The notes beneath the pieces were generated by a model, which ran no database searches, was not told the origin of the DNA, and was given only the letters and a program-made list of their open reading frames with translations. From Ichthyophis bannanicus (Eukaryota > Chordata > Amphibia > Gymnophiona > Ichthyophiidae): 64,000 nt of DNA. Shown here one piece after another: positions 1-10,879 of this stretch (the first letter of the stretch is position 1; every line of letters starts with the position of its first letter). Both the position numbers and the translations under genes were made by a program. The stretch is taken from assembly GCA_033557465.1 (NCBI GenBank), contig CM066037.1, positions 206,831,156-206,895,155 of the forward strand. The letters are read 5' to 3'.

Positions 1-1318
1 ATAGTGTGGACGCCAGTAATGATGGAGCTGTTTTTGAGGTTGTTTGGTTCTGTGATAGCCTATTGCTGATATCCCTTGTTATAACATCTTGGAGTACGTC
101 TGCTGAGAGATGGTGAATGATTTTGAAGATGATCATGATTGTTTTATATTTAGCTCTTGCCACCATTGGGAGCCAGTGTAGTTGTTGTAGGACAGGGGTG
201 ATGTGCTTGGTCCTTGGAGTGTCTGTAATGATGCGTGCTGTGGTGTTTTGCACCATTTGTAGGGGTGTAGTGTTTGCTGAGGGAGACCTTGATATAGTGA
301 GTTTCCGTAATCAAGCAGTGGTGTGATGAGTGCTTGGCACACTGTGTGGAAGTGGTCTTGACGGAATATTGGTTTGATTTGTCTGATGATCTTCAAACGT
401 TGATAGGCCCAGGTACTTAACTTCTTCTTTGACTACTATGTGTTTGTCTAGGATGCTGATAGTTTGTGGGGGTATGAAGGTGGGGTTCCTGGTGACGAAC
501 ATTGCCTCAGTCTTATCGTAGTTGACCATTAGGTTGTTGGCTGTGAGCCAATCATTCATGTCTTCAAGGTATTTGGTTAATGTTGTGGTGTTTAGTGCTT
601 GTAGGTTTATTGGAGCGTACACCATGATGTCGTCAGCGTAGATGTGGTAGTGGAGTTTGTGGTGCTTGATGATGTTGCATATGGGCTGGATGTAGATGTT
701 GAAGAGCATTGATGATAGTGCTGAGTCTTGTGGTATTCCCTGTATGACGGGGAATTGCAGTGATTTCTTTTGGTCGCATTTGACTTGTTGCGTTTGCCCT
801 TCCAGGTATGATATAAACCACTTCAGGGTATTCTTGCATAGTCCTATCTGTTGTAGGCGTTGCAGTAGCTTAGTGTGGGACACCGTGTCGAAGGCCGCCG
901 AAATGTCCATGAACACTAGCAAGAAGCCGTTTTTTATGATCGTTGGTTTTCTGTGGCGTAATAGAGCATGTTTGGATAGTGTTTTTTGACTTCATATAGT
1001 CTGCATATTTTTGAGGGTCAAAATGGTGGGTACTTTGTCGTGTGTCATCCTTGGTGAGCTTTTGGACAATGCTAAAGAGTTCTCTTGGTTTGTTAGTAGA
1101 TTGCATGATTAGGTTGGTATGGTGTTGCTGTCTACACTCATTTATTAGGTTGTTATATTCCAGTTGCTTGGCTCTGTATAGGGTTAGTGAATTATGTGTT
1201 TTGTTCCATCTCCATTTTCTTTCCAGTCTTCTGAGTGTGCGCTTTGCATCTCTGATTTCATTTGAGTACCATGGGGCGTTGGATCTCTTGCGTGTTTGTG
1301 TTTCTGTGCTCACTGGGG
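1..1318 (-). mobile_element. L2-like LINE fragment (ORF2), runs off the left edge
   Basis: A degenerate non-LTR retrotransposon on the minus strand. Translation gives an endonuclease-RT linker (APWYSNEIRDAKRTLRR... NKPRELF) that is clearly the same family as the nearly intact element at 38.4 kb (KPWYTIALRHMKRALRR... NKPRELF). The sequence is cut by the window start, so its 3' tail is not seen. It abuts a CR1 ORF1 fragment at about 1318 with no visible boundary signal. Confidence 0.85.
311..1318 (-). pseudogene. L2-like ORF2 reverse transcriptase remnant
   Basis: Broken ORF2 of the L2-like LINE. Two minus-strand reading frames cover it, joined by a frameshift near 870-922. The upstream frame holds the linker between endonuclease and RT. 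The downstream frame holds RT palm motifs: motif A FMDISAAFDTVSH, motif B QGIPQDSALSSMLFN and motif C YADDIMVY, so the catalytic aspartates are still present. Compared with the 38.4-kb copy, about 200 residues of RT fingers before motif A are missing, so there is an internal deletion as well as the frameshift. After YLGLSTFED the frame decays, although RT C-terminal pieces such as MKIIRQIKPIFRQDHF continue to about 133. It cannot encode an active enzyme. Family placement rests on similarity to the 38.4-kb element, seen directly. Confidence 0.8.
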
Positions 1319-2163
1319 CAGATGCTGCGTTAGCCATGCATTTATCTCCAGGATGCAAGCTTCTCTGCCATGGCTTTTACCCTCAACAGGGAGAAATGAA
1401 GAGACCACCTGTGCCCCAGTCTGCTTCATCTTTTGTCCCAGAGCCATGAAGTCACTTTTGATATGCTCAGAGGGATACCTGGCAGTATCATTTGTGCCGA
1501 CATAGATGAGCAACATCAGGTAATAGTCAGTGGGCTTGATGAGTCACAGCAAACTCTCCATAACATTTCAGATTTTGGCACCTGACAGACAGCATACCTC
1601 TTTGGACATCAAGTCTGGTCGGCAGATGGACACCTCAGTACCCCTCAGCAGAGAGTCACCAACCACCACTACCCTTCGCTTCCTTGTGGTCACTGATTCT
1701 GCAACTTTGGGGTGCTCAAACTCTGGTTCTTCCCTTTCCAGGGATGCTTTCACTTCCTCCATTTCCAGGGTTGCATAACGGTTCTTCAAATCAAGGGCTG
1801 GAGGAGTTGGATTGGTAATTCTGGAGGCCCTCATGACTTGTGTCCAACATTCGTCATTCTGTAGGCTCCCATCTTCTCCTCTGCTGGAGAGCTTGGATGT
1901 TACAAGAAGCATCTCATCAATGTGCTTCTCATCAGTGTACTGTCTTGAATGCTCCTGAGTTTCGCTATCTCTTCTCTGAGCTCCTCCACATGTTTTCTGA
2001 GAGCTTCAGTATGCAGGCATCCTGCACATGGAACAGGTCCTTCAACTGGCATTGGGATTTCGGTCTGGACAGAGGCAGAAGCTGTAACGGGGCAACTGTT
2101 TTGGCCACATGATTTTTCCCAGCCATTGTTCAGTTGGTGGATCTTAGGTACCTGTTGAAGCAA
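1319..2163 (-). pseudogene. CR1-type LINE ORF1 with coiled coil and SGNH esterase domain
   Basis: Three overlapping minus-strand frames read as one decayed protein. The N-terminal part (2163 to about 1900) has a Cys-containing segment (CAGCLHTEALRKHVEELREEI) followed by a leucine/glutamate-rich coiled coil. The middle part (about 1912 to 1568) contains RRVVVVGDSLLRGTE, the serine block of an SGNH/GDSL hydrolase. The C-terminal part (1516 to 1310) contains IYVGTNDTA, the Gly-x-Asn block. This order is that of CR1-clade ORF1 proteins, which bind RNA and carry an esterase-like domain. The protein is cut at NAWLTQHLPQ, where the L2-like fragment starts, so the last catalytic block (Asp-x-x-His) is absent. 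Two frameshifts are needed to join the pieces. Confidence 0.75.
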
Positions 2164-2763
2164 AAAAGAGAGAGAGACCTACCCAAGTACCAGCTTGTTT
2201 CACAGCTGTCCTTTCAGAGAAAAAGCAGTTAACCTCTCTTAAGTGTGTTTTAAATGTACTGTTCCAAGTCCTTGGGTGTAGCTAATTGGGGGAGGTACCC
2301 TATAAAAAAGACTGCTCACATGGGGTGGGTGGGAGTTGGGGGGGGGTAGGGAGGGAACTAACACCTGATGAAATGATAGTAGCTTCAAGGAGCTGAGTAA
2401 GATGCTAAAAGCAGAGTTTTAAACCTACACCACTAAAGAAAATATTTCCCCTTTTGAACTAAAGTACCAAAAAGAATGTAATTTTGTTTTAAAATGTACC
2501 AAAACCCTTTTAAGAGCTCTCAGGCAGAGAGCTAGTAATTTAAAAGCCACACACTCTTACCTTGGCTTGAAATGCAGAGCCTCTGTTAGGAATGCCTCAA
2601 CAGCGCATTGGATCATAATATAAACCTAAGAAATTGAGGATGGGATTGGGAAGAATGACAAAGTCCAAAATCCTTCTGGGGAATTTGCCTTTTTTATTCC
2701 AGTTTCATAGGTTCACATTATTGTGATCAGTAATTGTGATGTCCATGACTTTATTGAGGGGAT
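2164..2763. other. No gene seen; probable old LINE leader and intergenic DNA
   Basis: About 600 bases with no coherent reading frame. The part next to 2163 may be the 5' leader of the minus-strand CR1 copy. There is a G-run near 2338-2346. Nothing else is recognisable. Confidence 0.4.
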
Positions 2764-2774
2764 ACATAGTTGAT
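2764..2774. repeat. Target-site duplication of the RTE element, left copy
   Basis: The 11 bases acatagttgat recur at 7534-7544, immediately after the (AAC)n tail of the RTE element. They bracket it exactly and fix its 5' end at 2775. Confidence 0.8.
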
Positions 2775-3290
2775 CCCTCACTTGGTTTGCAGCTTGTCGT
2801 GCTGTGAGGGCTTGTGTGCATCAGTGATGCTGAGGGCTAAGCTATTGGTAGCTTAACTACTGGCAGGGTCTCCCAACATGGACAGGTCTCAGCTGTGGTG
2901 CCAGACCAAGACAAATCACCCATCTGGGCAGCAGCAGAATGGGACAGTGTTGGCGGCGGAGGATCACATTTCTGTGACAAAGGCAACAAAACTAAACAAA
3001 TTGCGTGGAGGAAAGCCCTGGCAATCTACTTTTGTATCTTGCCATGAAAACCCAGTGCATAGTCACAATAAAACAAATTGCACTATAGTGCTGGAAGATG
3101 AGACTCCCAGGTTGGAAGGCACTCATCTAGCTACTGGGGAGGAGCTGAAGACTTTTCAGAGTAAAGCCAGCATTTATGATGTGGTTGGATCAAAGCCCTC
3201 AGGACATCTGACTGCTGATGTAGCTGCACATGAAATGAGAGTCAGAAGCTTAAAGATGTCTTAGATATTGGGACATGGAACGTATGAAGC

Positions 3291-5390
3291 ATGAACCAAG
3301 GGAAGTTGGAGGTGGTCAAGAATGAAATGGAATGTGTACAACTTGATCTGTTGGGTGTCAGCGAACTGAAATGGACTGGCATCGGGCACTTTGCATCAGA
3401 TGATCACATGGTCTACTATGCTGGAAATGAAAGACAAAGAAGAAATGGTGTTGCATTTATAATAAAGAAGAAACTTGCAAGAACTATAATGAAATACAAT
3501 GCAGTTAGTAAACACTTAATCTCTATTCGTCTATGAGGAATGCCTATCAACACAACTATAATTCAAGTATATGCCCCAGCAACAGCTGAGTTCTATGAAC
3601 AAGTACAAGCTGAAACTGACAGAACATGCAAACAGGCTATCCTGATAGTCATGGGTGACTGGAATGCAAAAGTTGGCAACAAAGAAGAAGTCAAAGTGGT
3701 TGGAAAATATGGACTTGGCAACAGAAATGAAGCTGGAGAAAGACTGATAGAATTCTGCAAGACCAATGATGTATTCATCTCAAACACCTTCTTCCAGCAA
3801 CACAAGCAGCAACTATACACATGGACTTCACCCAATGGATTGTACAAAATTCAAATTTACTACATCTGTGGAAGTCAATGATGGAAAAGCTCTATAACAT
3901 CAACAAAGACAAAACCTTGAGCTGACTGTGGTACAGATCACCAACTACTAGTATGCAAACTCAAGCTAAAGTTGAAAAAGAGCAAGCCACTCATGAATGT
4001 AGCAAAAATATGACCTTGAGAATATACCACTGGAATTTAAAGACTGCCTGCAAAATCAATTTGCTGCTTTAGATACAAATGACAGAGCTCCAGAAGAGTT
4101 ATGGAATGACATCAAGAAGATTGGAAGAAAGCAAGAAGTCTCTACCAAAGGGGAAAAAGCAAAAATGGCCAAAATGGATGGAAGAATCTCTGAAAATTGC
4201 CCAGAAATGCAGAGAAGCTAAAGCCAGAGGATAAAAAGAGGTGATCGCAGAACTCAACAGAGATTTCCAACGTGCAGCAAGACAGGACAAGGAAAAGTAC
4301 TACAATGACACATGCAAGGAAATAGAAGCAGTAACTATTAGAGGAAGAAAAAGATTGGCTTTCCTAAAGCTACGAGAGTTAAAGAAAAAATTCCAACCTC
4401 AGACTGGAATGTTACAAGATGCTCAAGGTTCTATGTTGAATGATGCTGAGAAGATCAAGAAAAGGTGGAAAGAATATATGTAGTTTTTATATGATAAAGA
4501 TCAAATGGACCAACAGCCATTTCAACCTGTACCTTATGTTCCGGAACCATTAGTGATGAAAGAAGAAGTCGAAGCAGCATTGAAAGCCTTATCAAAGAAC
4601 AAAGCACCAGGCATTGATGGCATTCCCATAGAAGTATTACAGCAATCTGATGCAGCTGTTACCATACTTACAAGGCTCTGCCAAGAAATTTGGAAGACAG
4701 CATCATGGCCAAATGACTGGAAAAGATCTGTGTTTATACCAATACTAAAGAAAGGTGATCCAACTGACTGTGGAAATTATCACACAATTGCTCTGATCCT
4801 ACATGCCAGCAAGATTCTACTGAAGATTATTCAACAGAGATTACAACCATACCTGGAACAAGAACTAACTGAAGTGCAAGCAGGGTTCAGGAAGGGGCGA
4901 GGAATGAGAGAAATCATCGCGGATGTGAGATCGATCCTTGAAAAGACTAAAGAATACCAAAAGGATATCTATTTGTGCTTTATTGACTACAGCAAGGCTT
5001 TTGACTGTGTAAACCATGAGAAACACTGGGCCACATTAAGAAACATGGGTATACCTGAACGCCTGATCGTTCTCTCGCACAATCTGTATATTGATCAAGA
5101 AGCAACAGTTTGAATGGAACTAGGAGAAACAGAATTGTTTAAAATAAGCAAAGGTGTACGACAAGGTTGCATACTTTCCCCCTGTCTATTTAATTTATAT
5201 GCAGAACAAATCATAAGAGAAGGAGGACTGTATGAAGAAAACAGAGGTGTGAAGATTGGTGGAAGACTCATCAACAACCTTTGCTACGCTGATGATACCA
5301 CATTACTGGCTGAAAGTGAAGATGATCTGAAACATTTGCTTCTCGCAATCAAGGAACATAGTCTTAAATGGGCCTGCACCTTAATGTAAA
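3291..5390 (+). pseudogene. RTE endonuclease and reverse transcriptase, broken
   Basis: The endonuclease domain runs from 3291 to 3881. It shows GVSELKWTG, IQVYAPATAEFYEQV and GDWNAKVG, and has one in-frame TGA at 3537. A frameshifted stretch follows (3882-4240). The RT is in one frame from 4241 to 5389: KNKAPGIDGIPIEVL, KRSVFIPILKKGDP, motif A FIDYSKAFDCVNHE, motif B GVRQGCILSPCLFN and motif C CYADDTTLLAE. Two in-frame stops (TAG at about 4481, TGA at 5111) interrupt it. The TGA codons sit where an arginine CGA is expected, which fits CpG decay. The remaining C-terminal region (KVRLVQAMVF, FELWCWW, LRLSYFGHIM) is frameshifted at 5390-5800 and resumes after the nested insertion. Not functional. 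Confidence 0.85.
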
Positions 5391-5803
5391 GAAGACAAAG
5401 ATCATGACAACTGGCAAAATCAATAAGTTCATCGTTGAAGAAGAAGAAATTGAAATTGTGGACAGCTTTAACCTACTTGGATCAGAATGGCTATGAAAGA
5501 CCTAGACAAGATTCTCAAGAGCAGAAATGTTTCTCTCCATAGAAAGATTCGACTCGTTCAAGCCATGGTATTTTCAATAACATCATATGGATGTGAAAGC
5601 TGGAAAGTGAAAAAGATAGACAAGAAGAAAATTGATGCCTTTGAATTATGGTGCTGGTGGTGAATACTGCATATACCATGGACTGCCCAAAGAACCAACC
5701 AGTCAGTACTAGAGAAGATCAAACCTAAGCTTTCTTTAGAAGCTCAGATGACAAGACTTCGACTTTCATACTTTGGACACATCATGTGAAAAGAGAGATC
5801 ATT

Positions 5804-5818
5804 AGAGAAAGACATCTT
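5804..5818. repeat. Target-site duplication of the ORF1-only element, left copy
   Basis: agagaaagacatctt at 5804-5818 is repeated exactly at 7340-7354, right after the poly(A) tail. The RTE reading frame is restored if one copy and the intervening DNA are removed. Confidence 0.9.
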
Positions 5819-7339
5819 TCTTTGGTCCCCCGCGGTACGCGACCCGCGGGCGCGCACCCATGGTCGCGTGACCGAAGGGGCGTGACCAAAGGGGCAGGAC
5901 ACGCCCCTTTGGAGCCCTTTCGGAGCAACGAGGAGTTACAGAGAAGTCCTGCGCGTCCATGGGCAAACGACGGAAGAAGGTGTTTCTTGCGACGAACACC
6001 CAAAAGGCCCCTAAGATCATGGGCCCGATGGATGTACATCTACAAAAAGCTCAGGGTGAGCGTGAGTTGCCGGACTTGACCCTTGGGTCTGTAAGTACTG
6101 TCTCTGACTCTTCTCTTATTGCATAGGGTGTTTCCCTACCCAGTCAGGAAGTTGAGACATTGAAGGGGCTCTCCCCCAGGGGTGTTAGTCTGGGGGTGGT
6201 ACCCTCATTGGATAACGAAGATGTTGTTACTATTTCGGCTGTTGAGGATGATAAAGGCTTATTGTCTGCTCTTCCCTCACCATTAGAGTTCCCTACCAAT
6301 GTCCCATAGTGGCTTCTCCAGCTGATGTTTCCTTAAGAGATGTGTTTGAGGTGGTGACCCGTATGGAGATGTCTCTGCGGGTCTCCCTCTCTCAAGTCTC
6401 TCAATTCTCTAAGGATGTGGTACGGAAGTTGGGTGCTCATGATGAATCTTTGGTGAAACACAATGTTGCCTTAAATAAATTAGGGGGTCAGGTCTTTGCT
6501 ATGCAGGCAGTTGCTTCTTCTTCTATTCGTAATAATATTAATATGCATCATCAGATTGAGTCTCTTGAGAATGCTTTACGTTTAAAAAATTTAAGATTTT
6601 TAAATTTCCCTCAGACTCATTATCTTTCTCCTACTATTTTGCTGTATAAATATTTCAAAGAGGTCTTATTGATTGATGATGCTAATTCGATAAAGTTTTC
6701 TTCGGTTTATTATATTCCCTTGGTGACTTCAAAGGAGGCCTCCTCCCCTCTTGCCAATGATGCGGATAAGGGTTTAGCATCTTCCTCATTAGATGTTTCT
6801 GCGTTTCTAGAGTCTTCTACTGACGAGATTCCCAGACGTGCCACCTTGATTGTCTCTTTTGTTTCTTTGTCAGATAAAAATTTAATATTGCGGTTGTATT
6901 TTCCTAAAAAGAAACAATTATTTTGTGGTGGCACGATACAGGTTTTCCCGGATGTGTGTCGACTCACTCAGAAACGTAGGAAGGCTTTTTTGGCATTGAA
7001 ATCCCGTGCATTGGCAATAGGGGCCTCCTTCTTCCTTAAATATCTTTGTAAGTGTATTTTGATTCATGATCAGACAAAATATGTCTTTATGGAATCTGAT
7101 TCATTGATAGCATTCCTAGATAACAAAGAATGTGGTTAGGAAAATTTCTTTTTTCTTTTTTTCTTTACTTCCTTTCTAAGTCTTAGGGTTAGTTGTTAAT
7201 GATTCCAAGTCTGGCTCTGTAAAAAATGGTTGGGTATTATTATATTCATTTTTGGTCCTTTCGCTTCCTTGATGTGGACTTGATTGTAATGCTTTTCTTT
7301 TGTTTAAAATAAAGATTGTTAAATTGGGAAAAAAAAAAA
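5819..7339 (+). mobile_element. Complete ORF1-only L1-type retrotransposon (HAL1-like)
   Basis: A 1.52-kb insertion in the RTE with perfect 15-bp target duplications, a GC-rich leader (5819-5958), one long coding region, a short 3' UTR, an AATAAA signal near 7309 and a 12-base poly(A) tail. There is no endonuclease or RT. It has the hallmarks of target-primed insertion by another L1. The layout matches the 'half-L1' (HAL1) type known from mammals: a mobile ORF1 without ORF2. Whether it is an autonomous lineage or an internal deletion of a longer L1 cannot be decided from one copy. Confidence 0.75.
5959..7139 (+). pseudogene. L1-type ORF1 protein
   Basis: RNA-binding ORF1 protein of an L1/Tx1-like LINE, about 393 codons from the ATG at 5959 (MGKRRKKVFLATNTQKAPK). 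One in-frame TAG lies near 6124 and one frameshift near 6300; from 6309 to the stop at 7139 the frame is open for 276 codons. The basic N-terminus is followed by a low-complexity acidic segment, a heptad-like coiled coil (VVTRMEMSLRVSLSQV), an RRM-like start (IESLENALRLKNLRFLNFP) and a C-terminal domain with FPDVCRLTQKRRKAFLALK and a final YVFMESDSLIAFLD. This order is that of L1 ORF1p, where the trimeric protein coats its own RNA. Only two lesions in 1.18 kb make it fairly young. A second, more decayed copy lies at 23.5-24.3 kb. Confidence 0.75.
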
Positions 7340-7544
7340 AGAGAAAGACATCTTGCTTGGCAAGATAGAAGGTCAACGCAAAAGAGGAAGACCAGCAATG
7401 AGGTGGATCGATACAATAACAGCATTCTATCAACAATGAGCCGCCTGACTGAAGACCGAACACAATTTAGGACAATTATCCAGAGGGTCGCCATGAGCTG
7501 ACACCGACTCGATGGCGCTTAATAACAACAACAACATAGTTGAT

Positions 7545-7829
7545 ATGGAGTATGAACACTTTTTTCATTGCCTGCTAGAATGGACCCTTGGTCCTCATGT
7601 TTTAATTAAAAAACCCTGCATATGAGTCTTGGCACCTTTTTATCTAGGAAAAATGCACTGGTAATGTTTCAGCTCTTCTGAGGATTAAAAGTATAGAATC
7701 ATGATCCCTGCTGCTGATTATATACTGTATGCCTTATGTCTATAGCCAAAAATATGTATTTTATACAATTAAGATTATATTTACAACTTACAAATAGGTT
7801 AGAGAATGACTGTGAAATAATGGCAATGA
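7545..7829. other. No gene seen
   Basis: AT-rich DNA between the RTE and the Chapaev-like element. It continues the sequence interrupted by the RTE at 2774. No repeat or coding signal is recognised. Confidence 0.4.
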
Positions 7830-7832
7830 TTA

Positions 7833-7845
7833 CACAGGTACACTA
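7833..7845 (+). repeat. Left terminal inverted repeat
   Basis: cacaggtacacta, identical to the reverse complement of 10654-10666. Similarity continues imperfectly inward (aactgcctc, then gctgaatcc). Confidence 0.85.
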
Positions 7846-8436
7846 AAAAAATTTTTTTTTAAACTGCCTCTAATGTTTCGATTGATTTTTACGTTTTTTG
7901 GTGCGCTGAATCCAAATCTGGTAACCAATTTGCTCCATCACGTACAGATTTTTTGCTACATTGGGTTAGCAGTTTGAGGTGAACGTTTCAGATTGAGTGC
8001 GATCGAGATAAAAGTTTCTTGGATGAATTCTTTATACTAATTGTTTAGTAGTTATTCAAATAAGAATAAAGAAAATTGTAACAAGGCAGCACATAAGAAT
8101 AGAGTAATGTCAACAAAACACACTGTGATGGTAGCAAAATTGTCTGCACTTAAAACAGCCACATACATGTGCACAAACATTGAGCATATAAGAGCGAGGT
8201 TAGACACAAAGCAAAGCAAAGAAATGTGCAAAAAATGTTGTACAGGTATGTATGTAAGAATAGAAAATGCAAACCGCACCATTGCAATACATGAAGACAA
8301 ACACCCGATGGTGTGAAAATAAAATTCTAATAAATGAGATCCGACACTGTGGTAATAACTAGCAAATTTTTATTTCAAAGTTTAGTAAAAACACGATATT
8401 TGTCAACACAGTTTAGATTTTAAAGTCATTCTTGGG

Positions 8437-10162
8437 TCAATCAATCTCCTGGTGGGCCCGTTTCTTCTTCCCCCGAATGCTTCTCTTGGTGCGCTGCTTG
8501 GCGTATTTTTCATCTGGGGTTTCCCGCAGCAGCAACCAGCAGAAATCAGCCATCATAGTGGTGGTCCATCTTCCTTGGTACCTTCTCTCTGCGTCCTTGA
8601 TGTCCTGGTGAAACCTTTCACCTTGTTCTTCACTGTACGCCCCCAAGTTTTCGGGAAAGTAGTTCACATGGGAGTGCAAGAAATGGACTTTCAGGCTCAT
8701 GTTACAGCCTTGTTCTTTGAAGGCATTGAGCATCCTGGCAACCATATCCTTATAGTTCTCATCCCGCCTGTTCCCCAAGAATTTGAGAACAACATCCTTG
8801 AAGGAATCCCAGGCTTCTTTTTCCTTCTCAGACATCGTTTCAGCGAATGCTCCATCTGAAATGAGTTTCCTTATATCAGGGCCAACAAACACTCCTTCCT
8901 TTAGCTTTGCTTCAGAAAGTCGGGGGAACTTTGAGCAAAGGTACCGAAAGCACTCACCATCTTTTGGAAGGGACTTGATGAATTGCTTAATGAGACCCAA
9001 CTTAATGTGGAGAGGTGGTAATAGAATTTTATCACGAGGTACCAAGCTCTCATGAAGAACATTTTTCTCACCGGGTCTCAAATACTCCCGAATTGGCCAG
9101 TCTTTTTTCCCCAGTGTAGGTCGCGGGCCCGGCTATCCCACAAGCAAAGGAAGCAGGGATATTTGGTGAAACCAGATTGCTGCCCTAATAGCATGGATAG
9201 AATTTTAAAGTCTCCACAAATCATCCACTTATGCTCATCATAACGAATCTTCTGAAGAATCAGGGCCAAATTCTCGTATTTTTCTTGGAGAATAACAGAG
9301 TGAGCAATAGGAACTGAAGCAAATGTGTTGCCATTATGAAGAAGAACACCTTTTATGCTGTCTTTTGACGAATCAATGAACAGCCGCCATTCAGCAGGAT
9401 CATACTTGAGTTTAAACGTTTCCATCACTCCGTATATATCGTTGCAAAATACCAAATCTTCCTCTTTGCTGAAATACTTCAAAAATTGTGTCTCGCGGTT
9501 GCGGTACCAATAAAAAGTTGTTCCTGGTGACAATAGATTTTTCTGTTTAAGCTGAGAACCTAGCAGTTGGGCAGCATCTTTTGGGAGTCCTAAATCCCGG
9601 ACTAAATCATTCAATTCAGCTTGAGAGAAAAGTTCAGGTTTCGGATCTGGTTCAGTTTCAAACTCGGAAGTACTGGACTCATCGGGAAAAGCCATCTGAT
9701 GAGTCTCATCATGATCAGAACCGTCCACACAAATATGATCCAAAGATTTTGGTGGTTCAGGCACAGGTACTTCGTTGCTATGAGGCATAGGCCTAATTGC
9801 TGAGGGAAGGTTGGGGTAACTTATTACGTTCTTATTTTTTAAGTTGTATCCCTTCACAATGCAAGAGCAAAAATAGCAGTCACTGCTGTGGTCTCTTTGT
9901 TCACGCCACATCATAGGTATTCCGAAACGAAATGCTTGTTTTTACCTTTCATCCATAAGCGTAGATCTTCCTCACATGTCTTGCACACTTTGTGAGGAGC
10001 CCACGGTTTGTCTTGATCACCTAACTTCAAACCGAAATAGGCGAAATATACTTTTTTAATAAATGCAGAAATGTTCCTCTGCCGCTTTTTCACGGTATAT
10101 TCTCCACAAATAAAACAAAAACTGTCCGGAGAGTTGACGCAACCTCTGGCTCTGTGAGCCAT
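8437..10162 (-). pseudogene. DDE-type transposase of the Chapaev-like element, two frameshifts
   Basis: About 575 codons from the ATG at 10162 (MAHRARGCVNSPDSF). An N-terminal zinc-finger-like segment has Cys pairs in FCFICGEY and CKTCEEDL, then CYFCSC, a likely DNA-binding region. Candidate RNase H-fold catalytic residues are Asp in FIDSSKDS, Asp in MICGDFKIL and Glu in EQGERFH, with CFLCLWDSR between them. The basic C-terminus is KRSIRGKKKRAHQEID. Two single-base frameshifts break it, one near 9925 and one in an A-run near 9105; there are no stops otherwise, so the copy is young. I recognise the family as one widespread in arthropods and other animals. The assignment of catalytic residues is inference. 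Confidence 0.75.
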
Positions 10163-10653
10163 CACAAATACACAGCACTGCAAACTACAACTGTAGTGAA
10201 CCACTTCGGAATAAAGCTGTATTACGACTGAGCAAACAAAAGGTAATAATGAACTTGCAAGAAACTGAAATTTGACAGGAACGTTCATGTCGCAACCACC
10301 GTGTTTGAGCGAGCGAACGAGGCGAGGCGAACAGGAAAGAACATGCGCCAGCGCGAGTACTGGATTTAGCCCCCCGCCTCCCAATTGTCCTGTTAATGTA
10401 TAAAATGAATACAAAACACTCTAAAATATCATGAGGGAGTGTTTCTAGTTAGTTAACCATTACAACCTCTATTTTGGGCCAAGAAAATAAACTGCAGTCG
10501 GCTAAAAAGAAATTATGTGAACATTCCTTATATGGGTAAGAAATCTAATTTTGCAAGAAAACATGACGTGATGGAACATTTTGGCTATTTTTCCTGGATT
10601 CAGCACCCCAAAATCTATAGGAATCAGTTGCAAAACTGGAGGCAGTTTTTTGG

Positions 10654-10666
10654 TAGTGTACCTGTG
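10654..10666 (-). repeat. Right terminal inverted repeat
   Basis: Reverse complement of the left repeat, followed by TTA, which also precedes the left repeat. Confidence 0.85.
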
Positions 10667-10879
10667 TTATCAGTCACTGAGGACCTGAGACAGATTTTAA
10701 CAAAAGACCATACTGTCAATTCACTGTACTGTCTTGTCCTTTTGGAAGTGCAGAACCCCTGATGGGCAAGCTCAGCCATCTCACTGTAACCCCTGCCAAT
10801 CTTGGAGTCCCCCACAGCGGCTATGCACAGCTATTTGGAAGACTGGGGGTACAACTTCAGGGAGATAACCCTGTCCTTA

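Larger units (their letters stand above)
2775..7533 (+). mobile_element. Full-length RTE/BovB-like LINE, split by an ORF1-only L1-type insertion
   Basis: The outer boundaries are set by an 11-bp direct repeat (2764-2774 and 7534-7544). After removing the inserted element and its duplication (5819-7354) the RTE is about 3.2 kb, the usual length of a full RTE/BovB element. It encodes an apurinic-type endonuclease and an RT and ends in a short (AAC)n tail, all typical of the RTE clade. The first part of the translation (MNQGKLEVVKNEM, GVSELKWTGIG) matches the start of BovB-type endonucleases as I know the family. The coding frame resumes cleanly after the insertion (GKIEGQRKRGRPAMRWIDTI). Confidence 0.85.
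7833..10666 (-). mobile_element. Complete DNA transposon, CMC/Chapaev-like
   Basis: A 2.83-kb element with terminal inverted repeats. Both ends, read inward, start CACAGGTACACTA, then an A-rich stretch, then AACTGCCTC. A TTA target duplication flanks it (7830-7832 and 10667-10669). Ends of the form CAC[A/T]G and 3-bp duplications are characteristic of the CMC (CACTA-Mirage-Chapaev) group; I favour a Chapaev3-type assignment, but that is inference. It encodes one transposase-like protein on the minus strand. Confidence 0.75.

Noticed and set aside
5782..6079. Arg/Pro-rich frames on both strands at the left end of the L1-type insertion
   Set aside because: They cross the RTE/insertion junction or the GC-rich leader and lack any family resemblance.
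6309..7139. ORF start at 6309
   Set aside because: The codon there is GTG in a eukaryotic context; the upstream ATG at 5959 continues the same protein after one frameshift and one stop.
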